NCBI GenBank assembly: GCA_965115815.1
Contig: OZ220465.1
Coordinates: 62,001-126,000 of the forward strand
Reading direction: 5' to 3'
DNA from: VXPW01 sp965115815
GTDB lineage: Bacteria; Pseudomonadota; Alphaproteobacteria; TMED109
DNA length: 64,000 nt
In this document: positions 19,014 through 26,988 of the stretch, one piece after another
Position numbering within the stretch: position 1 is the stretch's first letter
Layout of the letters: every line of letters starts with the position of its first letter
Translations under genes and position numbers: made by a program
The notes under the pieces: generated by a model
Told to the model about the DNA's origin: nothing
Database searches by the model: none
What the model saw: the letters and a program-made list of their open reading frames with translations, nothing else

Positions 19014-19021
19014 GTAGTTAC

Positions 19022-19688
19022 CGTCATTTTTCGTCAGCAGCCAGACATCCCGCCGCCAGTCGGGCGGTTCATAGTCTCCGAGCAACGCTTTCTTGATGGC
19101 CTTGGGCGGCACACGGAGCAGGTTATCGACCGTGTTCTTCTGTGTCACGGCAACGCCGGGCCGCATCAATGATCGGCATGTGGCCTCATAGCTCGTACCG
19201 AGCCGCAGCGAGAGCTGATAGGCCGTCATCGGATCCGCCATCAACGCAGGCGTCCACTCGTGCCGCAGGAAATGCGCCACGAACAGCCAAGGCGGCATCA
19301 TGAACTCCGTGGCGAATGCGTCCGCTTCGAGTTCCTGCTGCTCGTAATCCGGATTGGTAGTGAACGGTGACCGTCGCAACATCGACTCATCATCAAAACT
19401 CGGGCGATGACCGAGGACGCAATGACCCAGCTCATGAGCGCCAGTGAAGCGTTGAATACTGAGTCCTCGCTTCGTCGTCACCATGACACCGGGCATCGGC
19501 TCATTGATGAAAACGCCGAGCAGTCCCTCAAGCGGCTTGAACAAAAGCGGCACACCCGATCTAATGATCGTGTCGAACACGTCGATCCGGCCGCCTTCCA
19601 CCTCAACACGCTCCCGCATCCCGAACTCTCGGTGCAACCGGCCGGCCGCACGTTTGCCGCGCAAAATGGCATTGCGCACGTCAGCCAT
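19022..19688 (-). pseudogene. ImmA/IrrE-chagasin fusion, 5' part (M78 zinc-protease domain)
   Basis: First ~222 codons, from the ATG at 19688 to the IS target site. The zinc-protease signature is FTGAHELGHCVLGH (His85, Glu86, His89), with the third ligand Glu121 in QELEADAFATEFMMPPWL, as in ImmA/IrrE (M78) proteases that cleave phage or stress repressors. The remainder (MTAYQLSLRLGTSYEATCRS, LLRVPPKAIKKALLGDYEP) is the usual ImmA-type helical tail before the inhibitor domain. The gene overlaps the XRE gene by 8 nt, the standard pairing of a protease with the repressor it cleaves. Split by IS copy 2, it can now make only the protease part, fused to a few IS-encoded residues and then read-through. 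Confidence 0.88.
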
Positions 19689-20073
19689 CCGAGGACCTCT
19701 CGCTTTGCGCGCGTGCCCGCAGATAGTCGGCAAACCGGCTCAATTCCTGGCGATCTCTTTCCGAAAAGCCGGCAGCGGCACGTGCCAGATGGGCGATGTC
19801 GTCAGGCAGGCTTGCATCAGCTTCTGCCTCCCCGGTGAAATAGGCTACGGGGCGCTTATACAGATATGCAGCCTTCTTCAGTTCCAGTGCGTCGAGGCGG
19901 CGCTGGCCGCTTTCGATATGCGACAACGCCGTCCGCGGAATCCCGAGGTACTTTGCTACTTCACCCTGTGACAGTGCCAAGTACTCTCGCGCCTCGCGCA
20001 GACGCGCGCCGAGCTCTTGCCGGTCAATCGTTTCATCTCTCCGGGATTCGCTGCGCCTACTTTTGCCTGTCAT
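19681..20073 (-). CDS. XRE-family transcriptional regulator
   Basis: A 130-residue protein with a central helix-turn-helix (LGARLREAREYLALSQGEVA, KYLGIPRTALSHIESGQRRL) and a C-terminal segment typical of regulators paired with ImmA/IrrE proteases (AYFTGEAEADASLPDDIAHL). Start chosen as the ATG at 20073, which overlaps the upstream gene's stop (ATGA); a TTG one codon earlier is possible. It is likely the repressor of this operon, inactivated by cleavage by the ImmA-type partner. It is the second gene of the leftward operon and is intact. Confidence 0.88.
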   Translation of the reverse strand: MTGKSRRSESRRDETIDRQELGARLREAREYLALSQGEVAKYLGIPRTALSHIESGQRRLDALELKKAAYLYKRPVAYFTGEAEADASLPDDIAHLARAAAGFSERDRQELSRFADYLRARAQSERSSDG

Positions 20074-20429
20074 CAACCTTCCTCCTCATGATGCTTACGC
20101 CACCGCCGCTCCAGTTGTGGCATGAGATGCTGCCTGACCGCATCGACATTGTCGTAACCGCCCGGCTGTACCAGACTGTCGGGAAGCGCGAACGGTACTT
20201 TCGACTCGATTGCAAGCAGCACTTCCACAACGACCAGCGAGTCAATCATCGGCTGCGGACCGACCGTGCTGCCCGGGCCGCCTGCCGGTGTTGCGCCGCC
20301 GCGCAGGGCCACCTGCATCGCGCCTTGGTCCGCCAAGACGTCGCGGATACAGGCCTCGATTTCCCCGGAAGGGAATGCCGGTACGGCCTTGGGCTCGAGT
20401 GTCGTAACGGGTGCCATTGGGGCCTCCAT
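20073..20429 (-). CDS. Acyl-carrier-protein-like protein
   Basis: 118 residues. The core (QPMIDSLVVVEVLLAIESKV, FALPDSLVQPGGYDNVDAV) resembles an acyl-carrier domain: Asp63-Ser64-Leu65 stands where carrier proteins have DSL with the phosphopantetheine-bearing serine, followed by the acidic recognition helix. A flexible Gly/Pro-rich segment precedes it. If modified, it would carry a thioester-bound group; no synthase or ligase lies nearby. It is first in the operon, immediately after the promoter, and overlaps the XRE gene by 4 nt. The start at 20429 has alternative ATG at codon 5. The ACP call is by motif only. Confidence 0.6.
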   Translation of the reverse strand: MEAPMAPVTTLEPKAVPAFPSGEIEACIRDVLADQGAMQVALRGGATPAGGPGSTVGPQPMIDSLVVVEVLLAIESKVPFALPDSLVQPGGYDNVDAVRQHLMPQLERRWRKHHEEEG

Positions 20430-20444
20430 GTCTGATTCCCATGA

Positions 20445-20473
20445 ATTCTAGCACGCGAGTGTGAGAAAATCAA
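20445..20473 (-). promoter_or_regulatory. Sigma-70-like promoter of the leftward operon
   Basis: Read leftward: -35 TTGATT (20473-20468), exactly 17 nt spacer, -10 TAGAAT (20450-20445). The predicted start is about 8-10 nt before the ATG at 20429, giving a very short or absent leader. It is markedly AT-rich against the local GC-rich background. It is a natural target for the XRE protein of the same operon. Confidence 0.6.
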
Positions 20474-20532
20474 ACATCACGGAGATTGCCTTTCGACCGC
20501 CGCGCCCGGCCGGAGCCTGACTTGAAACTCCT

Positions 20533-21441
20533 TCAAGCCTCCGCCCTGCATCCCATGGTGCGCGCGATGACGGCGGCGGCCTGCGCGGCGGCGTCCCGCA
20601 GCGCGCCATCGTCGAGATGGGCGCAGATCGCGGTGGTCTCGCGCTTGCGGGGTCCGAGCAGCCGTCCGACGGTGGTGAGCCCGACGCCGTTCATGACGCC
20701 CTGCGAGGCCCAGGTGTGGCGGTAGTCGTGCATGCGAAGGCCAGAAGCCCCGCCTCGTCGCGGATACCGCATTAGTAAGGTGTAGAGCCTTGCCGATGTG
20801 AGGGTCTCGGGGAACACCCGCTCCCGGCTGTCCGGCCGCGGCAGTTCCACGACCAGCCTTGCCGCTTCGGGTCCGAGCCAGATCGTGCGCGGCCCGGTCT
20901 TGGAGTCTTCGATGCGCGCGCTCGCACCGTCTCCGGTCAGCTCTCCGATCTCGTCCCATTTGAGGTTGAGGACTTCGGAGAGCCGCGCTCCGGTGAGCGT
21001 CAGCAGCCGGATCGCCGCCGCCGGCCACGGTTGTTCCTCCCGGTTCCGGTCGAGCATCGCGCCGAGACGCTCCAGCTCTTCGCGGTCGAGATGGCGCGGG
21101 ACAGGCTTGCGGGGGTTCTTCACGATGTTGGCGCAGGCGTCGGGAACCTGCTCGCCGAGGTCGCTCCACTGGCGGGCCGTCCGGAGCATGGCGCGGAGGA
21201 TCTCGAAGGCGCGGTTGGCCGCGCCGGTCCGGTCCGCGCGGGCGGCGTCGAACCATGCCGAGACCCGCGCATGATCGATGGCGTCGAGCCGGAGCCTGCC
21301 GAAATGCGGCATCCGGCGGTTCTTCAGGTAGATGTCGAAGGTCTCGAGCGACGACGGCTTCCCGCGGTGTTTCCGCCGCGAACGGCACCGGGCGACGAAG
21401 TCCCGGAACAGCGGCGCCTTCTCCTTGCGCGGCGGCGCCAT
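20533..21441 (-). CDS. Tyrosine recombinase/integrase with catalytic Tyr replaced by Cys
   Basis: A 302-residue phage-type integrase from the ATG at 21441 (MAPPRKEKAPLFRDFV). It has a SAM-like DNA-binding domain followed by the catalytic domain: first Arg in LTLTGARLSEVLNLKWDEIG, His-x-x-Arg in LRMHDYRHTWASQGV and the GRLLGPRKRETTA helix. Where the nucleophilic tyrosine should be (..RYAHL..) the sequence reads ICAHLDDGALRDAA. The codon is TGC rather than TAC or TAT, one base from tyrosine. It is thus probably unable to recombine. It marks the right-hand part of the island and lies next to a second integrase fragment. Confidence 0.85.
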   Translation of the reverse strand: MAPPRKEKAPLFRDFVARCRSRRKHRGKPSSLETFDIYLKNRRMPHFGRLRLDAIDHARVSAWFDAARADRTGAANRAFEILRAMLRTARQWSDLGEQVPDACANIVKNPRKPVPRHLDREELERLGAMLDRNREEQPWPAAAIRLLTLTGARLSEVLNLKWDEIGELTGDGASARIEDSKTGPRTIWLGPEAARLVVELPRPDSRERVFPETLTSARLYTLLMRYPRRGGASGLRMHDYRHTWASQGVMNGVGLTTVGRLLGPRKRETTAICAHLDDGALRDAAAQAAAVIARTMGCRAEA

Positions 21442-21595
21442 GTCCTCGCCGCCCCACAGGCGGGCGCGCACGGCCGCGCCTTCCCGGCGCGTCGCGTCGA
21501 GGGGCGGGTCGGGGAAGCGCCCGAGGGGGGATCTTGCGCATGCATCCCGGCGCGCGGGTCTGGACGATCCGGGACCGGCCGCCGGAGGGCTGCAC

Positions 21596-21846
21596 CTAGA
21601 CCCCGACATGCGCCCGCAGACTGTCCCGCAGGGTGTATTCCCGTTCCGCCGGCTGCGCGGCGGCGACGGCCTGCACGGTGCGCCGGATCCGGCGCCTGTT
21701 GCCGCATCGCCCGCTCTCCTTCCCGTTCTTGGCACCGTGGACGATGCCGGAGATGCGCCCGGCCGCCGCGCGGACATGCTCGTCGGCGAGATGGGCGTAG
21801 CGTTCGGTGGAGGCGACATCGGCATGGCCGGGCAAGCGGCCACGGC
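21596..21846 (-). pseudogene. C-terminal fragment of a second tyrosine recombinase
   Basis: Reads LPGHADVASTERYAHLADEH then VRAAAGRISGIVHG, i.e. the last catalytic segment with an intact nucleophile tyrosine (TERYAHL). Upstream sequence is cut off at about 21850, where the DUF4338/ISAs1 element begins. I infer that this transposon insertion or an associated deletion removed the rest of an integrase gene that was tandem with the one at 20533. Confidence 0.65.
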
Positions 21847-21849
21847 CAT

Positions 21850-24046
21850 CCCATGCTAGGTTTGTTGGAAGGCTGGGTTCTGCGGGTTCCGGATGATTCG
21901 TATTTGTGCTGGCTTTTTGTGAAGCGGCGTGGTATCCGTGGTGGTCATGGAACGCGCCGCGGATTTTTTTCGAGACGACTCCGGAGGGTTTTGCGCTCCG
22001 GGATGTGGTGGTGCGCCTGGCGCGGCCGGATGAGGTGTGTCGCTGGAACCGTGTGGTGGACCGTCATCATGATCTTGGTTTCAAGCAGTTTGCGGGTCGA
22101 GGCCTGCGCTACGTGTTCACGTGGCGCGGGCGGTGGATGGGCGCTGCGGGCGGGCAAACGGGCGCCTTCCGCTGTGCGCCGCGGGACCGTTGGATGGGTT
22201 GGCGCCGCAAAGAACCGTTGGAGCGGTTGCACCTGATCGGAAACCCCACGAGGTTTGTGATTCTGGGAGGTCGCCGGGCGTTTCGGGGTCTTGCCTCGTT
22301 TGCGTTGTCGCGGATGCAGCGGCGTCTCAGCGATGACTGGGAGGCTGCGTACGGCAATCCGTTGCGGGTGGCAGAGTCGTTGGTTTCGCCGACGAAGTTC
22401 CGCGGCACCCTGTACCAGGCGGCGAACTGGAAGTGCGTGGGCAGGAGCAAGGGCTATGCGCGCGCCCACGGGCGCTCTACCGATCCGCACGGGGAGGCGA
22501 AAGATCGGTACGGGGTTCCGCTGCGTCGCGACGCCGGTCGTCGGTTGCGGAATCGTGCGCCGCTTCCTGCGGCGTGGGAGTTGCGGGCGACGCAGAGCGG
22601 CCGGTCGGCGCGGGAGTTGCGCTCGATGTACCCGCATTTTGCGGCGCGTTCCGACTTCCGGCGCGCGCAGGGGCGCACGCACGGCATCGCCTCGGTCCTG
22701 TGCGTGATCGTGCTGGCGCGGCTGGCGAATCGGCACGGCGCGGTGGCAGCGGCACGCTACGCGAAGGCGATGACGCAGAAGGATCTGGCGCAGATCGGTG
22801 CGTGGAAGAACCCGGACACCGGCCGGTAGGAACCGGTATCCAAATCGACCGTGCACCGGGTGCTGCAGAACCCCGACCCGGCGTGGATCGAGGAAGCTCT
22901 GCGGCGCTGGGCGCAGCCGCGCCTGCGGGTCGGCCACGCGATCGCGGTCGACGGCAAGCGCATTCGCGGCGCCAACCGCACCGGCGAGGATCAGTACGAG
23001 ACGGTCTCGCGGATCGAGCACGGGACCGGCATGCCGGTCTCGATCCTCAACGATCATGACGAAGGCGGGGAGATCGCCGCCGTCCACGCCGCGCTCGAGA
23101 CCGCGCCGGTGGCCGGCCGTCTACTCACGCTCGACGCGCTCCACACCACCCGCGAGACGGCACGACTGATCGTCGAGACCCATGGCGCCGACGGGATGAT
23201 GACGGTCAAGGGCCACGCTCCCAAGACCTTCGAGACGTTCGAGAGCATCCACTGGGAAACCACAAGCACGGGACGCTACCGCGAAACGCCCACGCTCGAG
23301 CACGGCCGCATCGAGCAACGCAGCATCGAAGTTTTCACCCCTCCGGCGAAGATGATCCACGATCCCCATGTCAAACCGATCTTCCGTGTCACCCGGCGCG
23401 TCGAATTCAAGAAATCCGGAAAACGGACCATGGAACACGCCTACGGCATGACTTCGGTCGCGGCCGACCGCGCCTCGCCGCAACCGCTCCTCGCATGGAA
23501 CCGCGGTCACTGGGTGGTCGAAAGCCATCACCCCATCCGCGATACCACCTTCCGCGAAGACGACTCCATGCTCCGGGCCCGCAACGCGCCCGCAAACCAC
23601 GCGATCCTCAACACCCTTGCCCTTGCCGTCATCATCCACAACCAGCGGAAGCTGCCCCAGCCCTTCCACAGCTTCGCCGACGCCCGTCACCACTATGCCG
23701 ACAAGCGAGCGCAAGCAGGTCCTGCACGCTGTCACAAGACCCGGCTGACTACGCTCACACCCCGACCGAAACCGCACGTATCCAAGCCGGGCCACCCAAC
23801 CCGGCCGGCCTCTCGCTCGCCCCGGATCCGCCGAAACGGACCCCTCGCGCCTAAATCCGCGCCGCCACCGGGCCACAGACGTCCGCACATCTCACAATCG
23901 CAGACTCGAACGCGTCGACCCGCGCCGCGATCGAGACTCCGATCGCATCACAGCAACAAGCATGGGATCTTCGTGTCCCGATGGCGTCGCCAGCCACATC
24001 GTAGAGGCTGGAATCGGGGCCGCTCAATCGTTTCCGCACAGGCTCT
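21850..24046 (+). mobile_element. ISAs1-type transposon with DUF4338 domain; right end defined, left end missing
   Basis: The right end, ...GGGGCCGCTCAATCGTTTCC then GCACAGGCTCT at 24046, matches the ends of the 185-bp MITEs at 9739 and 48713. No matching left inverted repeat is visible around 21850, where it abuts the truncated integrase, so the left end is probably deleted. The left limit is approximate. Confidence 0.6.
21906..22829 (+). pseudogene. DUF4338 (DruA-like) part of an ISAs1-type transposase, closed by an in-frame TAG
   Basis: About 307 codons in the DUF4338 fold: VCRWNRVVDRHHDLGFKQFA, GLRYVFTWRGRWMGAAG, CAPRDRWMGWRRKEPLERLH, LIGNPTRFVILGG and FRGTLYQAANWKCVGRSKGY. DUF4338 is the domain of the Druantia defence protein DruA and also occurs fused to transposases. 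The C-terminal part (RAQGRTHGIASVLCVIVLAR, QKDLAQIGAWKNPDTGR) is the transposase-associated segment. The TAG at 22827-22829 is followed in the same frame by EPVSKSTVHRVLQN, so the pair was one protein whose residue at this position, probably Tyr, became a stop. GTG start chosen; an upstream in-frame stop lies at 21894. Confidence 0.7.
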
Positions 24047-24125
24047 GAGGGGTCGAAGTCCGACTTGCATTCCACCACACGGCACGACGGACCGACCTTC
24101 GTCAAGTGTGAGAGTTTGTTCCTAA
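22851..24125 (+). pseudogene. ISAs1-type transposase catalytic part
   Basis: In frame with the DUF4338 part but separated by TAG. It carries the ISAs1 DDE core: GHAIAVDGKRIRGANR (first Asp), GRLLTLDALHTTRETARLI (second Asp), ADGMMTVKGHAPKT, then RGHWVVESHHPIRDTTFRED (catalytic Glu), DDSMLRARNAPANHAILNTL and LALAVIIHNQRK. Homology ends near 23720; the frame then stays open through low-complexity sequence past the transposon end at 24046. The original C terminus was therefore probably lost by a frameshift. Without suppression of the TAG the two halves are separate; an internal GTG at 22851 could start this half. Confidence 0.7.
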
Positions 24126-24295
24126 AGTCGGTCATTCTCTGCCTTGGGACAAGAACATGGGACATGAACAGAGCATTTTCGCGTACAAAGTGAGAACGAA
24201 ATTTGCGGTATTTGGAAAGAATCCACGCGAACACGATTATTGAACTGGACACATTCAGAACAAAAGCACAAGAAATGCATTTAGGAACAAACTCT
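24111..24295. mobile_element. 185-bp low-GC MITE with perfect 16-bp inverted ends
   Basis: AGAGTTTGTTCCTAAA at 24111-24126 is repeated as its exact complement at 24280-24295. The interior is strikingly AT-rich compared with everything around it and has no open frame of note. The terminal sequence recalls IS5-like ends, but no parent element is in the window. It lies just right of the ISAs1-type transposon. Confidence 0.65.
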
Positions 24296-24296
24296 G

Positions 24297-25107
24297 AGTC
24301 AGGGAAAGGCCCGGGATCCGCCATGTTGGTCGCCTTGCCTGATGGCGAGCGGATCCTGAGCCGATGAAGAACCGGATGGCCGGCCGGTCCGTGGTGCCTG
24401 ACCAAGTACCGCGGCACGTCGGTCGTGACTATGGGTGCGCTTCCACGCATCGGAGCGCAAATTGTTATCGTTCCTCCCTGCTGCGAGCCCTGCCCTGTAG
24501 CCGGAAACGGTGTCTGCCCGGAAAAGGCGTAGGCGATCGACCCATGAACCACAGCGAGATGTCGACCGAACGAAGACTCACCAAGGCCGGCCCGAGCCCC
24601 GAGGCCGCGGGAATCTCCGTGGCACCGGCCGCCCCGGTCCTGGCCTTGCGGGGCTGCGTGGCGGTGGGGGATCTCCGCCGGCCCCGGCCGTGTCCGGGCG
24701 GGGGCGGGGCCGGGCCAGTGCCGGCCCGCACGGTCCGCGCCTTCCGGTCTTGCCGGGGCCGCCGGAACCGGCGCGACGAACGGCCGGGTCCGAGTGACGG
24801 GAGGATCCGATGGGAGCCGTGGCCGAGAATCGGCGCGACGAGGGCCGTGTCGGGGATCGGACCGAGGATGGGGCAAGGGGGAGATTCGTGTCGCGCCACG
24901 GCGCTTCGGCCGGCCGGCCGGAACCCCGACCCCGAGGCCGCGGGCGGTCCGCATCGACCGGACACGCCGGCGAGGTCGCCGGGGATACCGCCCGCCCGCC
25001 CGCCGGGTTCGGGGTTCCGAGGATCGGGCGGGCGGCTCCCGGGCGGGGTTGGGGAGCTTTCGGAACGGGACGGGGAATCTTCGGCCGAGCGGATTTCGGG
25101 CGTCCCG
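24297..25107. other. Intergenic region at the right edge of the island
   Basis: GC-rich sequence between the MITE and the secreted-protein gene. Long open frames here are compositional; none has a recognisable product. The junction between island and chromosome probably falls in this stretch, but no direct repeat with the left edge (3750-4250) was found by eye. Confidence 0.35.
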
Positions 25108-26988
25108 ATGCGTGCGGTCGTCTGCGCCGTCTGTCTGGTGGGGATGCTGCCGATGGCCGGAGGTGCGCAGGCACCGGAGTCCGCAACCGAGTTGCCCGCG
25201 ACGGGTCGGCAGGAGGATCCGTCCGTGACGGGTGGGCCTCCCGTCGAGCTCGTCCCGGACGGGATTCCGGCCGGCGCCCTGCCGGAGACCGAAGACGGCG
25301 GTGACGACGGGGTGCCTCCGGCCTTCCGCGTGCCGCGGTCGGGCGAAGGCGTGCGGATCTCGGACCTGCCGACGGCGCGGCCGGGCTGGACCGGCGTGCT
25401 GGACGAGGACGACGGCGGTCTCGGTTGGTCCATGTGGGACGGCACCGATGCCGCACTGGCGGCGCGGCTGCTGGTCGCGGTCCCGGACGAGATGCAATCG
25501 GCGGCGATGAGAAGCCTGACCCGCCGGTTGCTGCTGAGTCGCGCGGCGACCCCCGCCCGCCCGCCCCGGCGCGAGGTCGTGCAGCTGACTCCGGACGGGG
25601 CGCCGGCCGATACCGACACGGGGGAAACCGCGCATTTCTTCGAAGAACGCGTGCACCTGCTGGTACGGCTCGCGGACCGCGAGGGGCTTGAGCTGTTGGC
25701 CCGGGCAGCGGCGTCCGCCGCGGTCGGAACCGCGGCGCAGGAACGGCTGCTGGAAGCCCGCGTGCTGGTCGGGAACCCGGAACAGGCGTGTGCGGAGGTT
25801 CTGGAACGGCTCGCTGCGCAGCCCTCGGCCCGCCTCCGGATGGCCCTCGTCACCTGCCAGATCCGGCAGGGGGCCCGGGATGCCGCGCATCTCTCGCTCC
25901 AGTTGCTGGAGGGGGCCTTTCCCGCCGACGCGCCCCTGCCCGCGCTGGCCTTGGCGGTGCTGGACGGCACGCCGCTGCCGGAGGGGACGGCGTTTCCCGA
26001 CGAGGACTATTTGGCGCTGGCCTTGCTGGCGAGCGGCGGCGAGCCCTTCGTCCGCCGCCAGAATGCGGCGGGGCTGCCCGTCCTCCGGGCCATTGCCGAA
26101 GGCCCGTCCGGCGACCCCGTGCGCCGAATCTTTGCCGCCGAGCAAACGGCCCGCGCGGGAGCCCTCCGGGACCGCGGGCTGGCCGAGACCTACGCGGCGG
26201 CCGCATTCACGCCGGAGCAGCTCCGAAGCGCGGGGACCGAGGCCGATGCCGTGCATCCGGTGCTCGGTCGCGCCCTCCTGTTCCAGGCAGCCCTGCAGGC
26301 CACGACTGCGATCGACCGGGCGCGGTTTCTGCGGCTTCTTTGGGATCGCGCCGACCCCGATCCGGGCTTTGCGGCGATGGCCCGGGCCACCGCCCCGGCC
26401 GCCGCCACGGTGAAGCCGCGCCCGGACCTTGCCTGGTTTTCGGTGGCCGCCGCCCGGGCGCTTCTCGCGGGCGGCCGTTATGCGGAGGCGGGGGACTGGA
26501 TTGCGATGCTGGCCGGTTCGGCCGATCTCGACTTCGTGCTGTCGGGGCAGCTCTACGCACTGTTTCCGGCGTTGGCCCTGGCCGGCCGTCCGGTACCCGA
26601 ACCGTACGAGGTGTTTCCGCGCGAGGAGGTACGGGCGACGCCTCCGGCGGCTGGTCCGAGAGCGGACCGTGCGCAGTCCCTGAGCCGGCTGCTGGTCGTA
26701 CTGGAAGCCATGGACATCCCGGTGCCGCGCGGATCGTGGATCACCCTGCTGGACGACACTTCGGTGCGGACCACGGCCACCATCCCGAGCGCGCCGGCCC
26801 GCTATCAACTGCGGGATGCCGTCGCGGGAAAGCGGGTCGCGGAGACCGTCCTGTTCGTGCTGTCGATCCTCGGTTCCGGAGGCCCGGTCGGCGCGGATCC
26901 CCTGACTCTGAATGCCGCCATTCGAAGCCTGCGCGCCGTCGGTCTGGTCGAGGACGCGCGCGCGGTCGCCCTGGAGGCCGTCATCTGA
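25108..26988 (+). CDS. Secreted or periplasmic protein of unknown function, upstream of xerD
   Basis: 626 residues from the ATG at 25108, chosen because it opens with a good signal peptide (MRAVVCAVCLVGMLPMAGGA, cleavage after AQA). The mature part begins with a Pro/Glu/Asp-rich segment and is then an Ala/Leu-rich helical solenoid-like region (ARAAASAAVGTAAQERLLEA, AEVLERLAAQPSARLRMALV). Similar genes are often found beside xerD in alphaproteobacteria, commonly annotated as hypothetical. It overlaps xerD at its stop. No enzymatic motif. Probably envelope-associated. Confidence 0.7.
   Translation: MRAVVCAVCLVGMLPMAGGAQAPESATELPATGRQEDPSVTGGPPVELVPDGIPAGALPETEDGGDDGVPPAFRVPRSGEGVRISDLPTARPGWTGVLDEDDGGLGWSMWDGTDAALAARLLVAVPDEMQSAAMRSLTRRLLLSRAATPARPPRREVVQLTPDGAPADTDTGETAHFFEERVHLLVRLADREGLELLARAAASAAVGTAAQERLLEARVLVGNPEQACAEVLERLAAQPSARLRMALVTCQIRQGARDAAHLSLQLLEGAFPADAPLPALALAVLDGTPLPEGTAFPDEDYLALALLASGGEPFVRRQNAAGLPVLRAIAEGPSGDPVRRIFAAEQTARAGALRDRGLAETYAAAAFTPEQLRSAGTEADAVHPVLGRALLFQAALQATTAIDRARFLRLLWDRADPDPGFAAMARATAPAAATVKPRPDLAWFSVAAARALLAGGRYAEAGDWIAMLAGSADLDFVLSGQLYALFPALALAGRPVPEPYEVFPREEVRATPPAAGPRADRAQSLSRLLVVLEAMDIPVPRGSWITLLDDTSVRTTATIPSAPARYQLRDAVAGKRVAETVLFVLSILGSGGPVGADPLTLNAAIRSLRAVGLVEDARAVALEAVI

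Larger units (their letters stand above)
16322..19021 (+). mobile_element. IS66-type insertion sequence, copy 2 (2700 bp)
   Basis: Inverted copy of the element at 10926-13626, with the same ends (GTATCTACTCACCCC, then GGGGTGAGTAGTTAC). It is flanked by its own perfect 8-bp direct repeat CGTCATTT (16314-16321 and 19022-19029). The different target duplication shows it arrived independently, and that the 2.7-kb segment between the two copies has not been inverted by recombination since. It splits the ImmA/IrrE-chagasin gene. Confidence 0.95.

Noticed and set aside
10926..19021. Composite transposon bounded by the two IS66 copies.
   Set aside because: Each copy has its own distinct 8-bp target duplication and each splits a different gene, so they inserted singly.
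3750..24300. att-type direct repeats bounding the island.
   Set aside because: No matching direct repeat or tRNA gene was found at either edge by eye, so the limits stay approximate.
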